A DNA stretch of 64,000 nucleotides, taken from contig JBBMOA010000001.1 of the NCBI GenBank assembly GCA_037954235.1, positions 15,713,980 to 15,777,979 on the forward strand, given 5' to 3'. The notes under the pieces are model-generated. The model was not told where the DNA came from and ran no database searches. It worked only from the letters and a program-made list of their open reading frames with translations. Shown here piece after piece: positions 41,802-51,599 of the stretch. Numbering within the stretch: the stretch's first letter is position 1; each line of letters begins with the position of its first letter. The DNA comes from Aulostomus chinensis (Eukaryota; Chordata; Actinopteri; Syngnathiformes; Aulostomidae). A program made the translations under genes and the position numbers.

Positions 41802-42755
41802 AGGGCACCTAGAATGAAAATCATTGTTTTTGTGTTTTTGGTGTTTCTTCAACGTCCCCCAGCTGTGGGGAACACACACCAAGTGTGAGGCAGTGTCATA
41901 ACCTCTGTTTGAAGGATCTCCCCTTTTTTGAATCGCCGTGGGAAAATGGACCAATGCGATTTTGGCTGAAGTGTTACGTCACAGTTCAGTCAGTGCCCCC
42001 CCCCCCCCCCCCCCCACTCACACACACCCCTTTGACATATTTCGGGGGGGGGGGCGATTATGCGAGCGAGCCGAGTGAGTGCAGCGCTCTTGTGTCGCAA
42101 CTGGAGCCTGCAGCAGCAGCACTGACTGAGCAGATTGATTGAAGGAATGGCCTCGATACAATTGAGACCTTTGTTTTATCTGCGCTGTCTGTCGCTAGCT
42201 GGCCTGGCCTGGCTTGAGGGGGAAGGAATCTCACCAGCCAGGCAGGCTACCAAGGGGCCAGGCCACCAGGAAAACTCCCAGTTGTCCCGACGGTCACCCC
42301 GCCGCTGCATATACGGCTGGATCTGCGAATGGGCCGTGGCTACTTGGTATCTTATCTTACGAATGTTGTTGTATGATATGGAATGTTGTCAATTGACAGT
42401 AGCCGTCACACTTAGCACTGGCGACAGTTAGCCGAGAAAGTGGGAGTACTTTCTTTTCAGTGACAGTGAGGGCAGCCAATCACCGAGTAGTAGTTAAATG
42501 AGGTTGCCAGATAAACAACGGCAACTGATCGCCGTCAACTCATGCACTTGCATAAATAATGAGGTTGCCAGATGAGGTCAGAAACGACCCCAATAGGGAC
42601 AAATGAGGCATTCTAAACCCAACATGGTAACATAGCGGTTTCAGAGAGCCTTTTAGGAAGCTTCTGAGCCATCACAGACCCAACCATTTTTTGTGGGGTT
42701 ACATATCACACCACAGAACAAGAATTAATACCCCTTCAACCTCTCTATGGCACCT
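41802..42755. mobile_element. TTAA-flanked piggyBac-like non-autonomous element
   Basis: A TTAA at 41798-41801 is followed by AGGGCACCTAGAATG. A TTAA at 42756-42759 is preceded by the reverse complement of AGGTGCCATAGAGAGG. Short inverted termini beginning AGG and flanked on both sides by TTAA are the hallmark of piggyBac-type insertion. The 954-bp interior has no transposase. It contains a 20-base C run facing an 11-base G run, plus a repeated AATGAGGTTGCCAGAT sequence (42498 and 42560 regions). Confidence 0.6.
41996..42054. repeat. Poly-C / poly-G pair able to form a hairpin
   Basis: Twenty C residues (41996-42015), a 28-base spacer containing a short CA repeat, then eleven G residues (42044-42054). 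The two runs can pair as an 11-bp GC stem. The C run could also form other unusual structures. Confidence 0.9.
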
Positions 42756-43430
42756 TTAATGTACTGTAATTTAATGAGTCCGGCCTGTGAAAGCTGCTGT
42801 GTATTTTTACAGTTTATTCCATGTAATTTTGTGGAACAGTTCATCACTGTAATTTGACGGTATTCGTCTGGAAACTCTGCTGCCAGACTTTTTACCGTTT
42901 TTTTATAGTTTTTTTTCTTGACAGTGTACACAGAGGTCTCGTGGTTGAGCCGGGGCACACAGAGTCCCGCCCCCACACAGCTGAGAAACGCAGCTCTGAG
43001 CAGCTGCCTCAGTCACACAGAAGATAGACGCGTTTCCTGGTTGGCAAGTGCAGACACAACTTCTCTGAGTGCAGGGTTCACTTCTCTCATTGCTGTTTGT
43101 TCACTGTTGAGGTTTTATTCCTCCACCAACCTGCTTCTGTCTGGAAAGAAACAAATAACTGGAGTGCTGCACATCAACAGACTTGGTGTTTGGACACGGA
43201 CGAATGAAGTTTGGCTTTTTGTTTCTTCCATCAGATCAGAGCTGATAGGAAAAACAATCAGGTGGTTTTATTAAACCAGCAGTGAGCTGGACTTCAGCCC
43301 AGGTCCTCAGTCCCACTGTCAGTTCACTTCAACATGGACGAACAAAATCCAACCCTCACCTGGCCTGGAAATAAATAACAATTACATAACAACTCCTTTA
43401 TTTCTCTCCTGTTCAGGTCCAGTTGGACTC
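42756..43430. other. No gene recognised
   Basis: Mixed-composition sequence. A 118-codon open frame at 42918-43274 has no recognisable domain. I see no tRNA or repeat. Confidence 0.4.
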
Positions 43431-43549
43431 CATCCATCATCATCTTCCGCTTATTCCTTACTATTAAGGGTCGCGGGGGGGCTGGAGCCTATCCCAGCAT
43501 CTACGGGCAAGAGGCGGGGTGCACCCTGGACAGGTCGCCAGTCCCAGTT
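43431..43549 (+). mobile_element. Common teleost interspersed repeat fragment
   Basis: The sequence around TTAAGGGTCGCGGGGGGGCT, GGAGCCTATCCCAGCATC and GGGTGCACCCTGGACAGGTC is a dispersed repeat that I recognise from many percomorph fish genomes. I cannot name the family from this fragment. It is unrelated to its neighbours and has no coding capacity. Confidence 0.6.
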
Positions 43550-44584
43550 GGACTCATTCATCTCTATATGGTAGGATTTCACTTCATGAGTTCAGAAGCA
43601 TCTTCACATGAGATGCTGGTTCCTCAAATTGATTGATTGTTGAATTCTGTGTTTGATGTCTGAATTCTGTCTTTGATCTCTGGGTTCTGTGCATTGAATT
43701 CCTGCTCCAGTCTTTGATCTCTGACTGATTCTAAACTCATCAAAGGATCACATCAGCATCTTGGTCCAGACTCCAGATGGTGATTTTACCAAGTGCACCA
43801 CAGTCCTTGTTGCTGTCTGCTGTTGGGTCACAGCAAAGTAAGGAAACAGCCTGACGGTCCTCAGGAGGAAATCCAACAACCTCCAAAGATGGAGGTGAAT
43901 CTAGACCTGCTCATGTTGGCCATCCTTGATGAACTTGGGCGGTACTGTGGTGCTGGGATGAGGTCATGGAGCTGATCTGGGAGCAGTCCTGATGTTAAAT
44001 GATGAGATGAAGGACAGTGTGGAGGCAAAATGGACAAAATGTGTTAACATAAAATAAAATTGTAAACCTGTTTGAAGTCTTATTTTGTGTTTGATGGACA
44101 TTTTTAAAATCACTAATGATTTTTTGACTGAACGTCCTGGATCCTGTGGTGCCTGATGAGGAGACAACTTGAGTACAGAGTTGGAGAAGAGGGTTTTTGG
44201 AGGGGAGATGATTTTTGCAGTGCTACAAGTCAATAAAATGTCATCATGTTTCAAAATGTCCTCACTAAGATGGTTATTAATTCCTCATTCTCAGCTGCTA
44301 CAGCCTTTAAAGAAACCCTTTGACTGGTGGATCTAACAAAGATCAGATGTTGTCTCCTCTAGAACATCAACAGCTTAACGTTGTGGGCAGGACTCCTACC
44401 TGAGCAGGGAGACCCCAATGGATTTCTAGTCCTGATAGGGAGAGGGAGCCTCCTGGGTCACGGAGTGGGGAACCTGATAGGGAGTGGGATGACCCGCCCA
44501 TTGTGGGTGATTGACAGGGCAGGTTTGATCTATGTTTTCATTTTCAAAAGTAATTTTGAATATTTGTGGAAAGTTAGCCCAACT
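43550..44584. other. No gene recognised
   Basis: Ordinary fish intergenic sequence with simple TCTTTGATCTCTG-like repetition at 43640-43725. The open frames at 43793-43975 (plus) and 43964-44254 (minus) show no family motif. A short stretch near 44530-44592 (TTGAATATTTGTGGAAAGTT) recurs in direct orientation near 55880-55920. Confidence 0.4.
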
Positions 44585-44820
44585 TGAACATGGAGAAGAT
44601 GTCTTCTGATAGTGAATCGACTGTTGTCACATTTAAGGATCACTTGAGCTGATAAGATGAAGGCTACACAGGACCAGCTGGAGATTCCAGGGATTGAACC
44701 CAGGGCCTCATACATGCTCAGCATGCGCTCTACCACTGAGCTACACCCCCTCTGGTAGAGTCACTGTTTAACTGATGCAGGAACACAAACACAGACACAA
44801 CATTTATTTTCTTCATTTTA
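44585..44820 (-). repeat. Left arm of an inverted duplication carrying a tRNA-Ala
   Basis: This block, together with 46048-46112, matches 56500-56795 in reverse complement, including the tRNA and both flanks (for example CTTCATCTTATCAGCT downstream and GTTAAACAGTGACTCT upstream of the tRNA). The two parts are separated here by the Penelope-like insertion. The right arm is uninterrupted. Confidence 0.85.
44679..44750 (-). tRNA. tRNA-Ala (AGC anticodon), slightly degenerate
   Basis: A 72-nt cloverleaf on the minus strand: acceptor GGGGGTG paired with AATCTCC plus discriminator A, D-arm TAGCTCAGTGGTAGAGC (box A) and T-loop TTCAATC (box B). The anticodon stem is CATGC/GTATG and the loop is TGAGCAT, placing AGC at 34-36. 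Position 33 is G instead of the nearly universal T, and the seventh acceptor pair is mismatched, so it may be non-functional. It is an inverted duplicate of the tRNA at 56641. No run of four T residues follows closely. Confidence 0.75.
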
Positions 44821-44821
44821 G

Positions 44822-46047
44822 GGATGTCTGTGTAGGTTCTCATTCATCCAGGTCATCGTAGATCGAAGCGAAGTAAAATCTGGTCAAATGGACGTAAGTT
44901 TATCTTGAAGACGTTTCACCTCTCATCCGAGAGGCTTCTTCAGTTCTAGTGAAGAGTGTGGAAACTCCAGCTTATAAACCTATGTGGGAGTGGTCAGTGC
45001 TATTGTGGTGGAAACGACCCTCCCGAGACTCACCTGGCCTCCCCAAACGACAGTCGTTGTGCGGTGTCAGGGAGTTTCACCGACCACTCAGATGCTAATG
45101 GACTGTGCTGGCAGCAGCAACTCAGTCGCGTTTTAAGGTCTCATATGTGTGAATGTCACTGAGAAGAGAACTGATCTTGTCCTGGTAGTCAGTTGTGTCA
45201 AGGACCACCATGCATCTTCCTTTGTCAGCCGGAAGGATGGTGATGTTCTCATCTTTGCTCAGTGCATTCAAGGCCTTCCTTTCCTGGACCGAGAGGTTGG
45301 CAGAGGGGACCTTCGCTTCGGAGAGGGCCGCTGTGACCTTGAGTCGTAGTTCATCTGCTTTTGTGGTGGAGAGGTTGTTCTTCTTGATGGCGGATTCTGT
45401 GGCAGTGATGAGGTCCACCGTCGGGAGATGTTTCGGGGTGACAGCAAAGTTCATTCCTTTGGCAAGGACGCGTTTCTCAGGACTGGTGAGCTCCCTGTTG
45501 GATAAGTTCCTTATCCACCTGTCCTGCGAGTCCGCTGGGGTTGGGCCTTCTGCTTCTCGTTCCCGGTCGAGGCGAGACTGGAGGCGAGCGAATGTCCTTT
45601 TCTGCCTCTCCTTGCTCTTCTGATGTTGAGATAGTTGGGCTGTCCCAACGAAGGAGGTGACCTTGTCCAAGATGGCGGGTGGCAAAAATGGCGATAACTC
45701 TTGATTAAGGTGATCTAGCTTGGTCTTTAGTCCCTCGATGGTGAAATGGACCTGTCTCACTCTCTCGTTGAGAAGCTGATTTTGTGCCCGTTCCAAAATC
45801 TTGCTGGCCCTGTGGCCCCTCACGGTGGATCCTAGTAGTAGGCTAGTGGGAATGAGGTTGTGTTGGCGGCATCGGAGGTTGGAACGTAGATGGTTCCTGT
45901 AGTCTGCGATTTTCCTTGCAGTCCTTTCGCATTCCCGCACCACACTAAGGATGTCCTTCCCATAGTGTTCGGCAAGATGTCTGTGTAGGTTCTCATTCAT
46001 CCAGGTCATCGTAGATCGAAGCGAAGTAAAATCTGGTCAACTGGACG
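44822..46047 (-). mobile_element. Penelope-like element, internally deleted
   Basis: A 1.2-kb retroelement on the minus strand. Both ends carry the same segment in direct orientation (44822-44890 and 45965-46040, sharing GATGTCTGTGTAGGTTCTCA and TCGTAGATCGAAGCGAAGT), as expected for Penelope-like pseudo-LTRs. The interior codes the N-terminal part of a Penelope-type protein. The polymerase core and GIY-YIG endonuclease are missing, so it could move only with help in trans. The insertion interrupts an inverted-duplication arm whose partner at about 56560 lacks it, which supplies an empty-site comparison. Confidence 0.85.
45122..46009 (-). CDS. N-terminal part of a Penelope-like reverse transcriptase
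   Basis: An uninterrupted frame of 295 codons, the longest in the window. It begins at an ATG inside the upstream pseudo-LTR. Residues about 1-60 are basic (ERTARKIADYRNHL). The middle is helical and charged (KSKERQKRTFARLQSRLDRE). The last 110 residues carry the strongest family signature: SPEKRVLAKGMNFAVTPKHL, DLITATESAI, LSKDENITILPADKGRCMVV and DTTDYQDKISSLLSD. In Penelope-like proteins this block directly precedes the reverse-transcriptase fingers and palm. Here the frame stops after YETLKRD, before any catalytic aspartates, and then joins 3' non-coding sequence. It cannot encode an active polymerase. The clean frame suggests a young insertion. Confidence 0.85.
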   Translation of the reverse strand: MTWMNENLHRHLAEHYGKDILSVVRECERTARKIADYRNHLRSNLRCRQHNLIPTSLLLGSTVRGHRASKILERAQNQLLNERVRQVHFTIEGLKTKLDHLNQELSPFLPPAILDKVTSFVGTAQLSQHQKSKERQKRTFARLQSRLDREREAEGPTPADSQDRWIRNLSNRELTSPEKRVLAKGMNFAVTPKHLPTVDLITATESAIKKNNLSTTKADELRLKVTAALSEAKVPSANLSVQERKALNALSKDENITILPADKGRCMVVLDTTDYQDKISSLLSDIHTYETLKRD

Positions 46048-46112
46048 TAACTGAGCCTGTGATCTCAAAGGCTCTGTGATCTCTGTCATTTCACTGTGAT
46101 GTCAGCCCTCAC
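46048..46112 (-). repeat. Continuation of the inverted-duplication left arm
   Basis: The sequence around AGCCTGTGATCTCAAAGGCT and TCACTGTGATGTCAGCC is the reverse complement of 56504-56560. It was separated from 44585-44820 by the Penelope-like element. Confidence 0.8.
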
Positions 46113-46853
46113 AGTCTGAAGGCGTGTTCACATCAATCGTGACACAAATTTTCGTGCAACAAGTTCACATGTAAAGTCCATGTAGAGAGCTGAACTGGTG
46201 TGTGTACTCGCCGGCAACGTGAGTGACGCGTATTCATGCATTTGAAAGTATTCAACTTTTGTGACAAATTCTCATGACAAGGAGTCCAGAGAGCCTGTCA
46301 GCGTTGAGATTCCCCTGGCGTCAGGGAAGTCATGTCAACGGTCCTGGAGCCTGGAGTTGGTGTTGGACCTTGATATCCTGGCACCGATCCTCACAAACAG
46401 GTCATCGAACAGGAACCTCGTCAGCCTGAAGTAGCGCTGGAAACGGCCGTCGTCCAGGCGCAGTTCTTGGAGAAAGAGAGTTAAGAAGTTTAGAGGTCCA
46501 AGAAGCTTCTTCAGTTCAAAACTTGCCTTTAACCTTCAGTCTAACGCTGTTCCAGCATTGGATGAAAGAGACTGGTGCTCTCATCTTCTTCAACACTGAC
46601 TTGTTCTACCAGGACAAGAGAATCTGAGCTTGGATGTCATTTAGCAGTCAAAGGCTTGTTAAACTGGTCAACATCAGCTGGTGTTCACTCTGATGATGTA
46701 GCGATGGTCTGGATTCTTCCTTCTGGAGCACCAAGCTGCTGGGAAGAAGCCTGATGATGTCAGAGTTGTGTTCAGTGGCTCCTGCTGGGTCCATTTCCGA
46801 CAAATGGGCTCCAAAGAGTTCAGCTGTTTCAAAGGTCAGGGTTGCTGTTAGCA
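46113..46853. other. No gene recognised
   Basis: Mixed fish sequence without a coding signature or repeat that I can name. It leads into the tRNA-Ser gene. Confidence 0.4.
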
Positions 46854-46935
46854 GACGAGGTGGCCGAGTGGTTAAGGCGATGGACTGCTAATCCATTGTG
46901 CTCTGCACGCGTGGGTTCGAATCCCATCCTCGTCG
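46854..46935 (+). tRNA. tRNA-Ser (GCT)
   Basis: An 82-nt class II tRNA: acceptor GACGAGG pairs perfectly with CCTCGTC and the discriminator is G. The anticodon arm ATGGA-CTGCTAA-TCCAT places GCT at 34-36. The long variable arm is TGTGCTCTGCACG and the T-loop is TTCGAAT. It matches the vertebrate tRNA-Ser(GCT) consensus as I know it. The nearest TTTT lies about 55 bases downstream. Confidence 0.95.
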
Positions 46936-47130
46936 CAAGTGTCTCTAGTTTCTGCTCCTAGATTATGGAAAGACTCTGAACTGTGAGGCTTTTAACTGAC
47001 ACAGATACCAGTTGAGTCAACTTCCCTTTCACAACCTGACCAAAACAACTCTGACACCCAGAGCTCACATGTGTCAATCACCTCTGGAGAAGGTCCCGCC
47101 CCCTTAGAGCCATAAATCCTCCCATCAGTG

Positions 47131-47195
47131 AAGAAAACTGAAGACACCTCTTGGATGAGAGCTGAAGCGTCTTCTAGAAACCTGAAACAGTCCAC
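47131..47195 (+). mobile_element. Possible relic of a Penelope-like pseudo-LTR
   Basis: CTGAAGACACCTCTTGGATG followed by AGAGCTGAAGCGTCTTCTAG resembles, with substitutions, the pseudo-LTR motif of the element at 44822-46047 (reverse complement of 44880-44945). Only about 50 bases are similar, so the identification is tentative. Confidence 0.45.
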
Positions 47196-47847
47196 TTGGA
47201 ACGTTTAAATAATTCTACAATCCTACAGTTTCATTGAGCTTTTGTCCAAAGCCACGTGCATGTATCACATGTATATAATATATATGTGACACTCTTTCAT
47301 CTACTCATTGACCAAAAATACAGTCTCATACCAGTAAATTTGTGCAGAAGAAAACGTTATTTGTGCTGCTTCTTTATTCATTTATTTAGTTTAGTTAGTA
47401 TTTTTTAATGTGTTTTCTTTCAAGTCACATTTTGTCCATTAACTTCATAATCAGAGTCGCCATCTCATCACATGACTAAAGTCTGGGTTCTGTATTGGTG
47501 GTAAAATATCCTTCCATGCCCCTCACTAGTTTGCACACAGAAAAGCATATTTTACTGGTTTCAGATCTCTTAGCTTGTTCTCTCTCTTAAACCAGCTGAG
47601 GCAGCTTTCATTGTGTGATTCATTTTAAAATATAAATATGGAACAGAACCATTGGAATAAGATGTCAGGACATTTGAAGGAATGTCAATCTCCTGTTGAA
47701 ATGTTGCAGTGTGCAGCTGAGGCTCTCTGGCAGTGGCACCAGGAGCCCCAATGGCAGAACCTGGACCCTCCTGGAGGAGAACCACAGGTGAGGGCCTTCT
47801 TGGCTCCAGATTGATGGAAATAAAGTGTCTGAGGCTGTTAGCAGCCA

Positions 47848-48250
47848 TGAAGTTGATCTGGTTGGCACTGGTATTTGTTCTTGCTGCAGCTCAGGAGTGA
47901 TTCAGGAGAAGAGTTTCAGAACAGCCCAGGTTGGGGACTGGAATTTTAAAATTTCCCCTGGAACCAAACAACCTTGGGAGGTAAAACCTCCAATCATAGC
48001 CACTCAGATGCAGCAGCAGAAAGAAGCTGTCATCCACCCTGACAGTCAGAGCATCAAGTCAAGGAAACATCACCATCTTGTAGTTCCAAACCTCCACCTG
48101 TCAGATTCAGCTACTTCTTATTGTGGGACTTTAAACTTGAACACAATGGAATTTGGACAAGGAGTTTTCCTTCAAGTCCAAACATCATCGTCCAGCCTCC
48201 AACCAGAGGTCCATCAGTTATCATGGAGCCACAGGTGGAGTCTGGATTCT
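47848..48250 (+). pseudogene. Ig V-domain relic, novel immune-type receptor (NITR)-like
   Basis: The ATG at 47848 begins a hydrophobic leader (MKLIWLALVFVLAA) that hits a TGA after AAAQE. In another frame, from about 47940, the sequence reads KQPWEVKPPIIATQMQQQKE, then HHLVVPNLHLSDSATSYCG and NTMEFGQGVFLQV. This is the C' to G strand part of a V-type immunoglobulin domain: the LHLSDSATxYC core around the second conserved cysteine and a J-like FGQGxFLxV strand. It is followed by SSSLQPEVHQ, which resembles the start of a second domain. In teleosts this form (V with a J-like end and no rearrangement) is typical of NITRs, innate receptors of lymphoid cells. The region with the first cysteine is missing and the leader is out of frame, so it is a pseudogene. 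Another V-type receptor family is possible. Confidence 0.6.
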
Positions 48251-48268
48251 TTTCAGGAATGAGACGGC

Positions 48269-48321
48269 AATGAGAGTCCTGCCAAGTGACATCACTGACA
48301 TGAATGGATGACTTCAGTCAT
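48269..48321 (+). repeat. Direct repeat of about 53 bp, copy 1
   Basis: The segment containing AATGAGAGTCCTGCCAAGTG and ATGAATGGATGACTTCAGTC recurs at about 51882-51934 in the same orientation with few changes. Immediately after it, GTGACTGGATGACTTCAGTC is a short local tandem copy. Confidence 0.85.
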
Positions 48322-48659
48322 GTGACTGGATGACTTCAGTCACGTGACTGGAGGACACCCAGATAGCAAAGGTCCACTCATGTGTGTCCTCACTGCTCCA
48401 CAGGTCTGTCAAATGTTCTGTAAAATAGTTGGACCCAGCAGAGCTGCTAGATTAGGAGTTGATGGAGTCGTTGCAGATACCAGGGTCCAAAGTCCAGCTT
48501 GAACCTGGTTTGTGCAGTTCTTTGTCAAGCTAGCAGCCATTCTTTTCACTGCCAAGCTAAAGTGACTTCTGTCAACAAAGGTCAACATACAAAAGGATAT
48601 TTCTACTGGCAGTTCAAGATTTTGATCAAACTCCTTTTTCAGAGCTGGAACCTTCCTCT

Positions 48660-48935
48660 TGTGTCAGCTTTCTGTTCCCATCTCCATGGTAACGGTCAGT
48701 TTTGACCCACGTCTTCAATCAGCTGTCAAATAAACTAAAACAGTTTTCTATCCTCCAAGTTGTTTCCATCTCTTGGTGACCTTGTTAGGCTTCCTTATCC
48801 ATGGAAATATTGGTTTGAAGATTTAGTTGTGGGCCTCTGGACCTTTTTTTAGTCACTAAACCCTGGATTTATTTTTTCAGCAACAGAACTTTAATACAAA
48901 CACAAAATGAAAAGCAGAACAAGCCAGAACCCAAA
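48660..48935 (-). repeat. Inner inverted repeat, left arm
   Basis: Matches 53893-54215 in reverse complement. Shared words include CCATGGAAATATTG, GTCCAGAGGCCCACAAC (reverse complement here), AGATGGAAACAACTTGGA and CTGTTCTGCTTTTCATTT. Small indels and substitutions are present. It contains no gene. Confidence 0.85.
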
Positions 48936-49506
48936 ATATGGATTTGCAAGGTCAACAAACAACAACCAGTCAAGCAAACCAAACCAACAGAAACCAACTA
49001 CAAATTGTTTGAGTCATGACAAAGTCCAGGACCCACTTTTCACCCTACAATGTAAACCAATGGGAGGCTGTCTCCTCAGACACACATAGCCTCAAACTGA
49101 CGCTTCTCTCGTCTACACTGTAACTCTCTCCACTTCACAAATAACTTCACTACATTCCTGACAAAAATGCCTACTAAAATGTGTTACATTCAACTTTTGA
49201 CCACAATCTGGGGATTGATGAGCCTTTTTCAAACAACAAACTCTCCAAAAATCCTCTCTCCTCTCCACTCTGACAGAGAGCAGCGGGGGAGGGGCTCTTA
49301 GAGGCTCAGCTCTGATTCTCACTTGGTGTCACACTGAGGCTTCTACCTCCTAAACTACAAGTCCCACCGCTCTCATAAAATACATCCTTGGATTCAGGAT
49401 GACTCCTGCTACTTTTCTGCAGTGGACAGAAGGAGGCTCAGGCCCTAACAACACTGCCTCCAGCTTTAATTAAGACCTCAGTTTTGTTCTCTGCCTCCAT
49501 GACAGG
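48936..49506. other. No gene recognised
   Basis: AC-rich stretch at 48940-49010 (CAACAAACAACAACC-like), then ordinary sequence. Short open frames on both strands lack family features. Confidence 0.4.
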
Positions 49507-49680
49507 TTAATGGACATCAACTGGTCCTGAGTCACCAGGAGACACAGACATGTCCAGCTGAGTGACATCAGCAGGACTGTGGAGGTTTATACTGAGTCTC
49601 CTGACGACAAGTGGCAGTACAGAGATATTAAAGAGGGTCTGAGCTAAAACTGAACCTTGGGGAACTTCAACCTTTGATCT
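49507..49680 (-). pseudogene. LINE reverse-transcriptase fragment (L2-like)
   Basis: The minus-strand frame reads VPQGSVLAQTLFNISVLPL, then INLHSPADVTQLDMSVSPGD. VPQGSVLxxxLFxIxVLPL followed by xADDTQLYMS is the palm region of a non-LTR reverse transcriptase. The catalytic FADD/YADD box is here SPADV, so one of the paired aspartates is lost. Upstream in the same frame there is unrelated, lysine-rich sequence. It is a short dead relic. The family is probably L2 or a related clade with ADDTQLYMS, and a fragment of the same kind lies at 52891-53235 in the opposite orientation. Confidence 0.7.
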
Positions 49681-49816
49681 CAGAGTTCTGTTTTTAATCT
49701 TAGAATTCTTTCTTTGATCTCTCCTTGATTTCTCAATGATTTCTTTGTGGACTCCAATTGTCTCTGATCTCTCAGTGAGACAAAGACAGAGCAGCTCCAA
49801 CCTCAGCCTCCAGGAG

Positions 49817-49888
49817 GCCCTGATCCTCTAGTGGTCAGTCCTCTGTGTTGTGGCTGCAGCAACCCTGGTTTGAATCAGGGTCCCAGCA
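49817..49888 (+). pseudogene. tRNA-His (GTG) pseudogene
   Basis: A 72-nt segment follows the tRNA-His pattern: GATCCTCTAGTGGTCAGT (D-arm region), anticodon loop TTGTGGC with GTG at 34-36, and T-loop TTTGAAT. The acceptor strands GCCCTGA and TCCCAGC have at least three mismatches, and position 54-55 context is altered. It is probably not functional. Confidence 0.7.
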
Positions 49889-50637
49889 GCAACATTCCTA
49901 CTGACTAGTGTTTGTTGTTCAACTGGACAGTTTGTCTGGTGAAGCTCTCTCAGACACTCCTTTCTTCATCCTCCCTTCAGGCTCAGCAGCATCAGTGTCA
50001 ATGTGTCTGACTCGGACCAGAACCCTCAACCTGGAGGCTGTGGTGCAATGAGAACACATCTGACAACCAATCAGAGGAGGGTCTGTTTGACTCCTGAAAA
50101 CTCCATTAAAGCCTGAGAGGAACTTGTTCTTCATCTCCAAATTCCCTCCCTGCACGTTGTCTCTCCAGAAATCATTCAAGTCCAAGTTGAACCTTAGACT
50201 AAAAGCTCCCAGTAGGTGATGCAGGCTCCACCTCACTCCTGGTTCTGGAACCTCACCAGTTCTTGCTCTCTCACCACTTGGATCTCATGTTCCTGACATC
50301 TCTGAGCTTGTTTCCTATCCACCTGTCTCATGTTGATGAGGTCATCCAGCCTGATGATCTCTAGGTTCTCCTTTGAGTGGTTCCCTCTGGGAGAGTTCTC
50401 TCTCTATAACTTGTGTGTGTGTTTGCTCGTATCCTGTTTCTCCTTGACAGCACTTTAGTGTTTTTACCACTGGTGTCTCATCTGTGGTTCACCTTTTATT
50501 TGACTTCTTTGTCAAAGATGAAGGTGTTTGTGGTCATTCATCAATCATGTGATGGCTCATGTGACTGTGAGTCTGATGGAGAGCTTGTAGCGTCTCTCAC
50601 TCTGATCAGTTCAGGCTATTGAAGCTACTCTGATGTA
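49889..50637. other. No gene recognised
   Basis: The 105-codon minus-strand frame (49919-50236) and 69-codon plus-strand frame (50413-50622) show no domain signature. No named repeat was seen. Confidence 0.4.
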
Positions 50638-50710
50638 GCCTGACTAGCTCAGTCGGTAGAGCATGAGACTCTTAATCTCAGGGTCGTGGGTTCAAGCCCC
50701 ACGTTGGGCG
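50638..50710 (+). tRNA. tRNA-Lys (CTT)
   Basis: 73 nt: acceptor GCCTGAC/GTTGGGC with G-T pairs but no mismatch, discriminator G, D-arm TAGCTCAGTCGGTAGAGC, anticodon arm TGAGA-CTCTTAA-TCTCA (CTT), T-arm GTGGG-TTCAAGC-CCCAC. It is close to the vertebrate consensus. No TTTT terminator lies within 60 bases downstream. Confidence 0.93.
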
Positions 50711-51599
50711 TTCATCTTGAACATCCCTGCTTGTCCTCTCACTTTCTGCAGCTGTGATTGGGAATTGTAAGAAAAATCACTGAATGAACAACACAAACAC
50801 AGACTGTGTCTGAAGTTCCACACCTGCACCCGACTCAGAATGAAAAACCAGTGTGGAATCAATTGTATCCACTGTCAATCCTGATTCTGGAGAAATTTCT
50901 TCATATGTATTGATGGACGCGAGCCAAGCAGAAATTTCCCACAATGCCATAGTGTTTGGTCAGTGTTGAGCAGGCGTCAGTCTGACAATGATGTCATATT
51001 ATTGTGTCATCACCTGACCAGACCCAAAAGTAGGCTCAGGTATCAGTTTCTTCTCAATGCTAATGTCTGCTAGCTTAGTCTGCTACTTTGATGGCTCTGT
51101 CTGCTCAAAGGTCCAGACCCCTGGATGTGGTGGTTCCTACCTGAACGTAGATTCTGTCAGCTCATGTTGTTAAATCAACTCACCAGGAACACCAGTAGAT
51201 TTCAATGGACTGACAATGAGTCTCATTGAATGGGTGTCTCGTCCAATGAGAAACAATCAGTCTCAGGTTGAAGCTCATCAATGAGGTCTTGTGGATCAGT
51301 GGCTTGCATGAATGAATGAGTTGGAAGACTTCTTGGAAATTAAAGAGGATTTAATACAATTAAGAAAACCCTTAAGACAGAGTGATAATTCCAGCAGAGT
51401 AATTAAGGCCCATATTGAGTAGCAGGTATGAATTAGCCTGGATTTATCTGAGCTTCAAGTAGACGTCAAAGAGGCAGGTGGAAAGGTGTGTAGGATGAAC
51501 GATGGTGACCTCCAACCAAATGAAGAGGACTGAGTGGAGGCTGACCAGCTCTACGGAGTCAGGCGGAGTTTGGCAGCGAGACAGGAGTCCAGGCCTGAA
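50711..51599. other. No gene recognised
   Basis: Ordinary composition, without convincing open frames, splice pairs or recognised repeats. Confidence 0.4.

Noticed and set aside
45149..45623. Plus-strand open frames of 66 and 142 codons
   Set aside because: They are antisense shadows of the Penelope-like frame.
47825..48262. 145-codon intact immune-receptor gene
   Set aside because: The frame begins in unrelated upstream sequence, the true leader is in a different frame with a stop, and the first half of the V domain is missing.
49817..49888. Functional tRNA-His
   Set aside because: The GTG anticodon is kept, but the acceptor stem has at least three mismatches.
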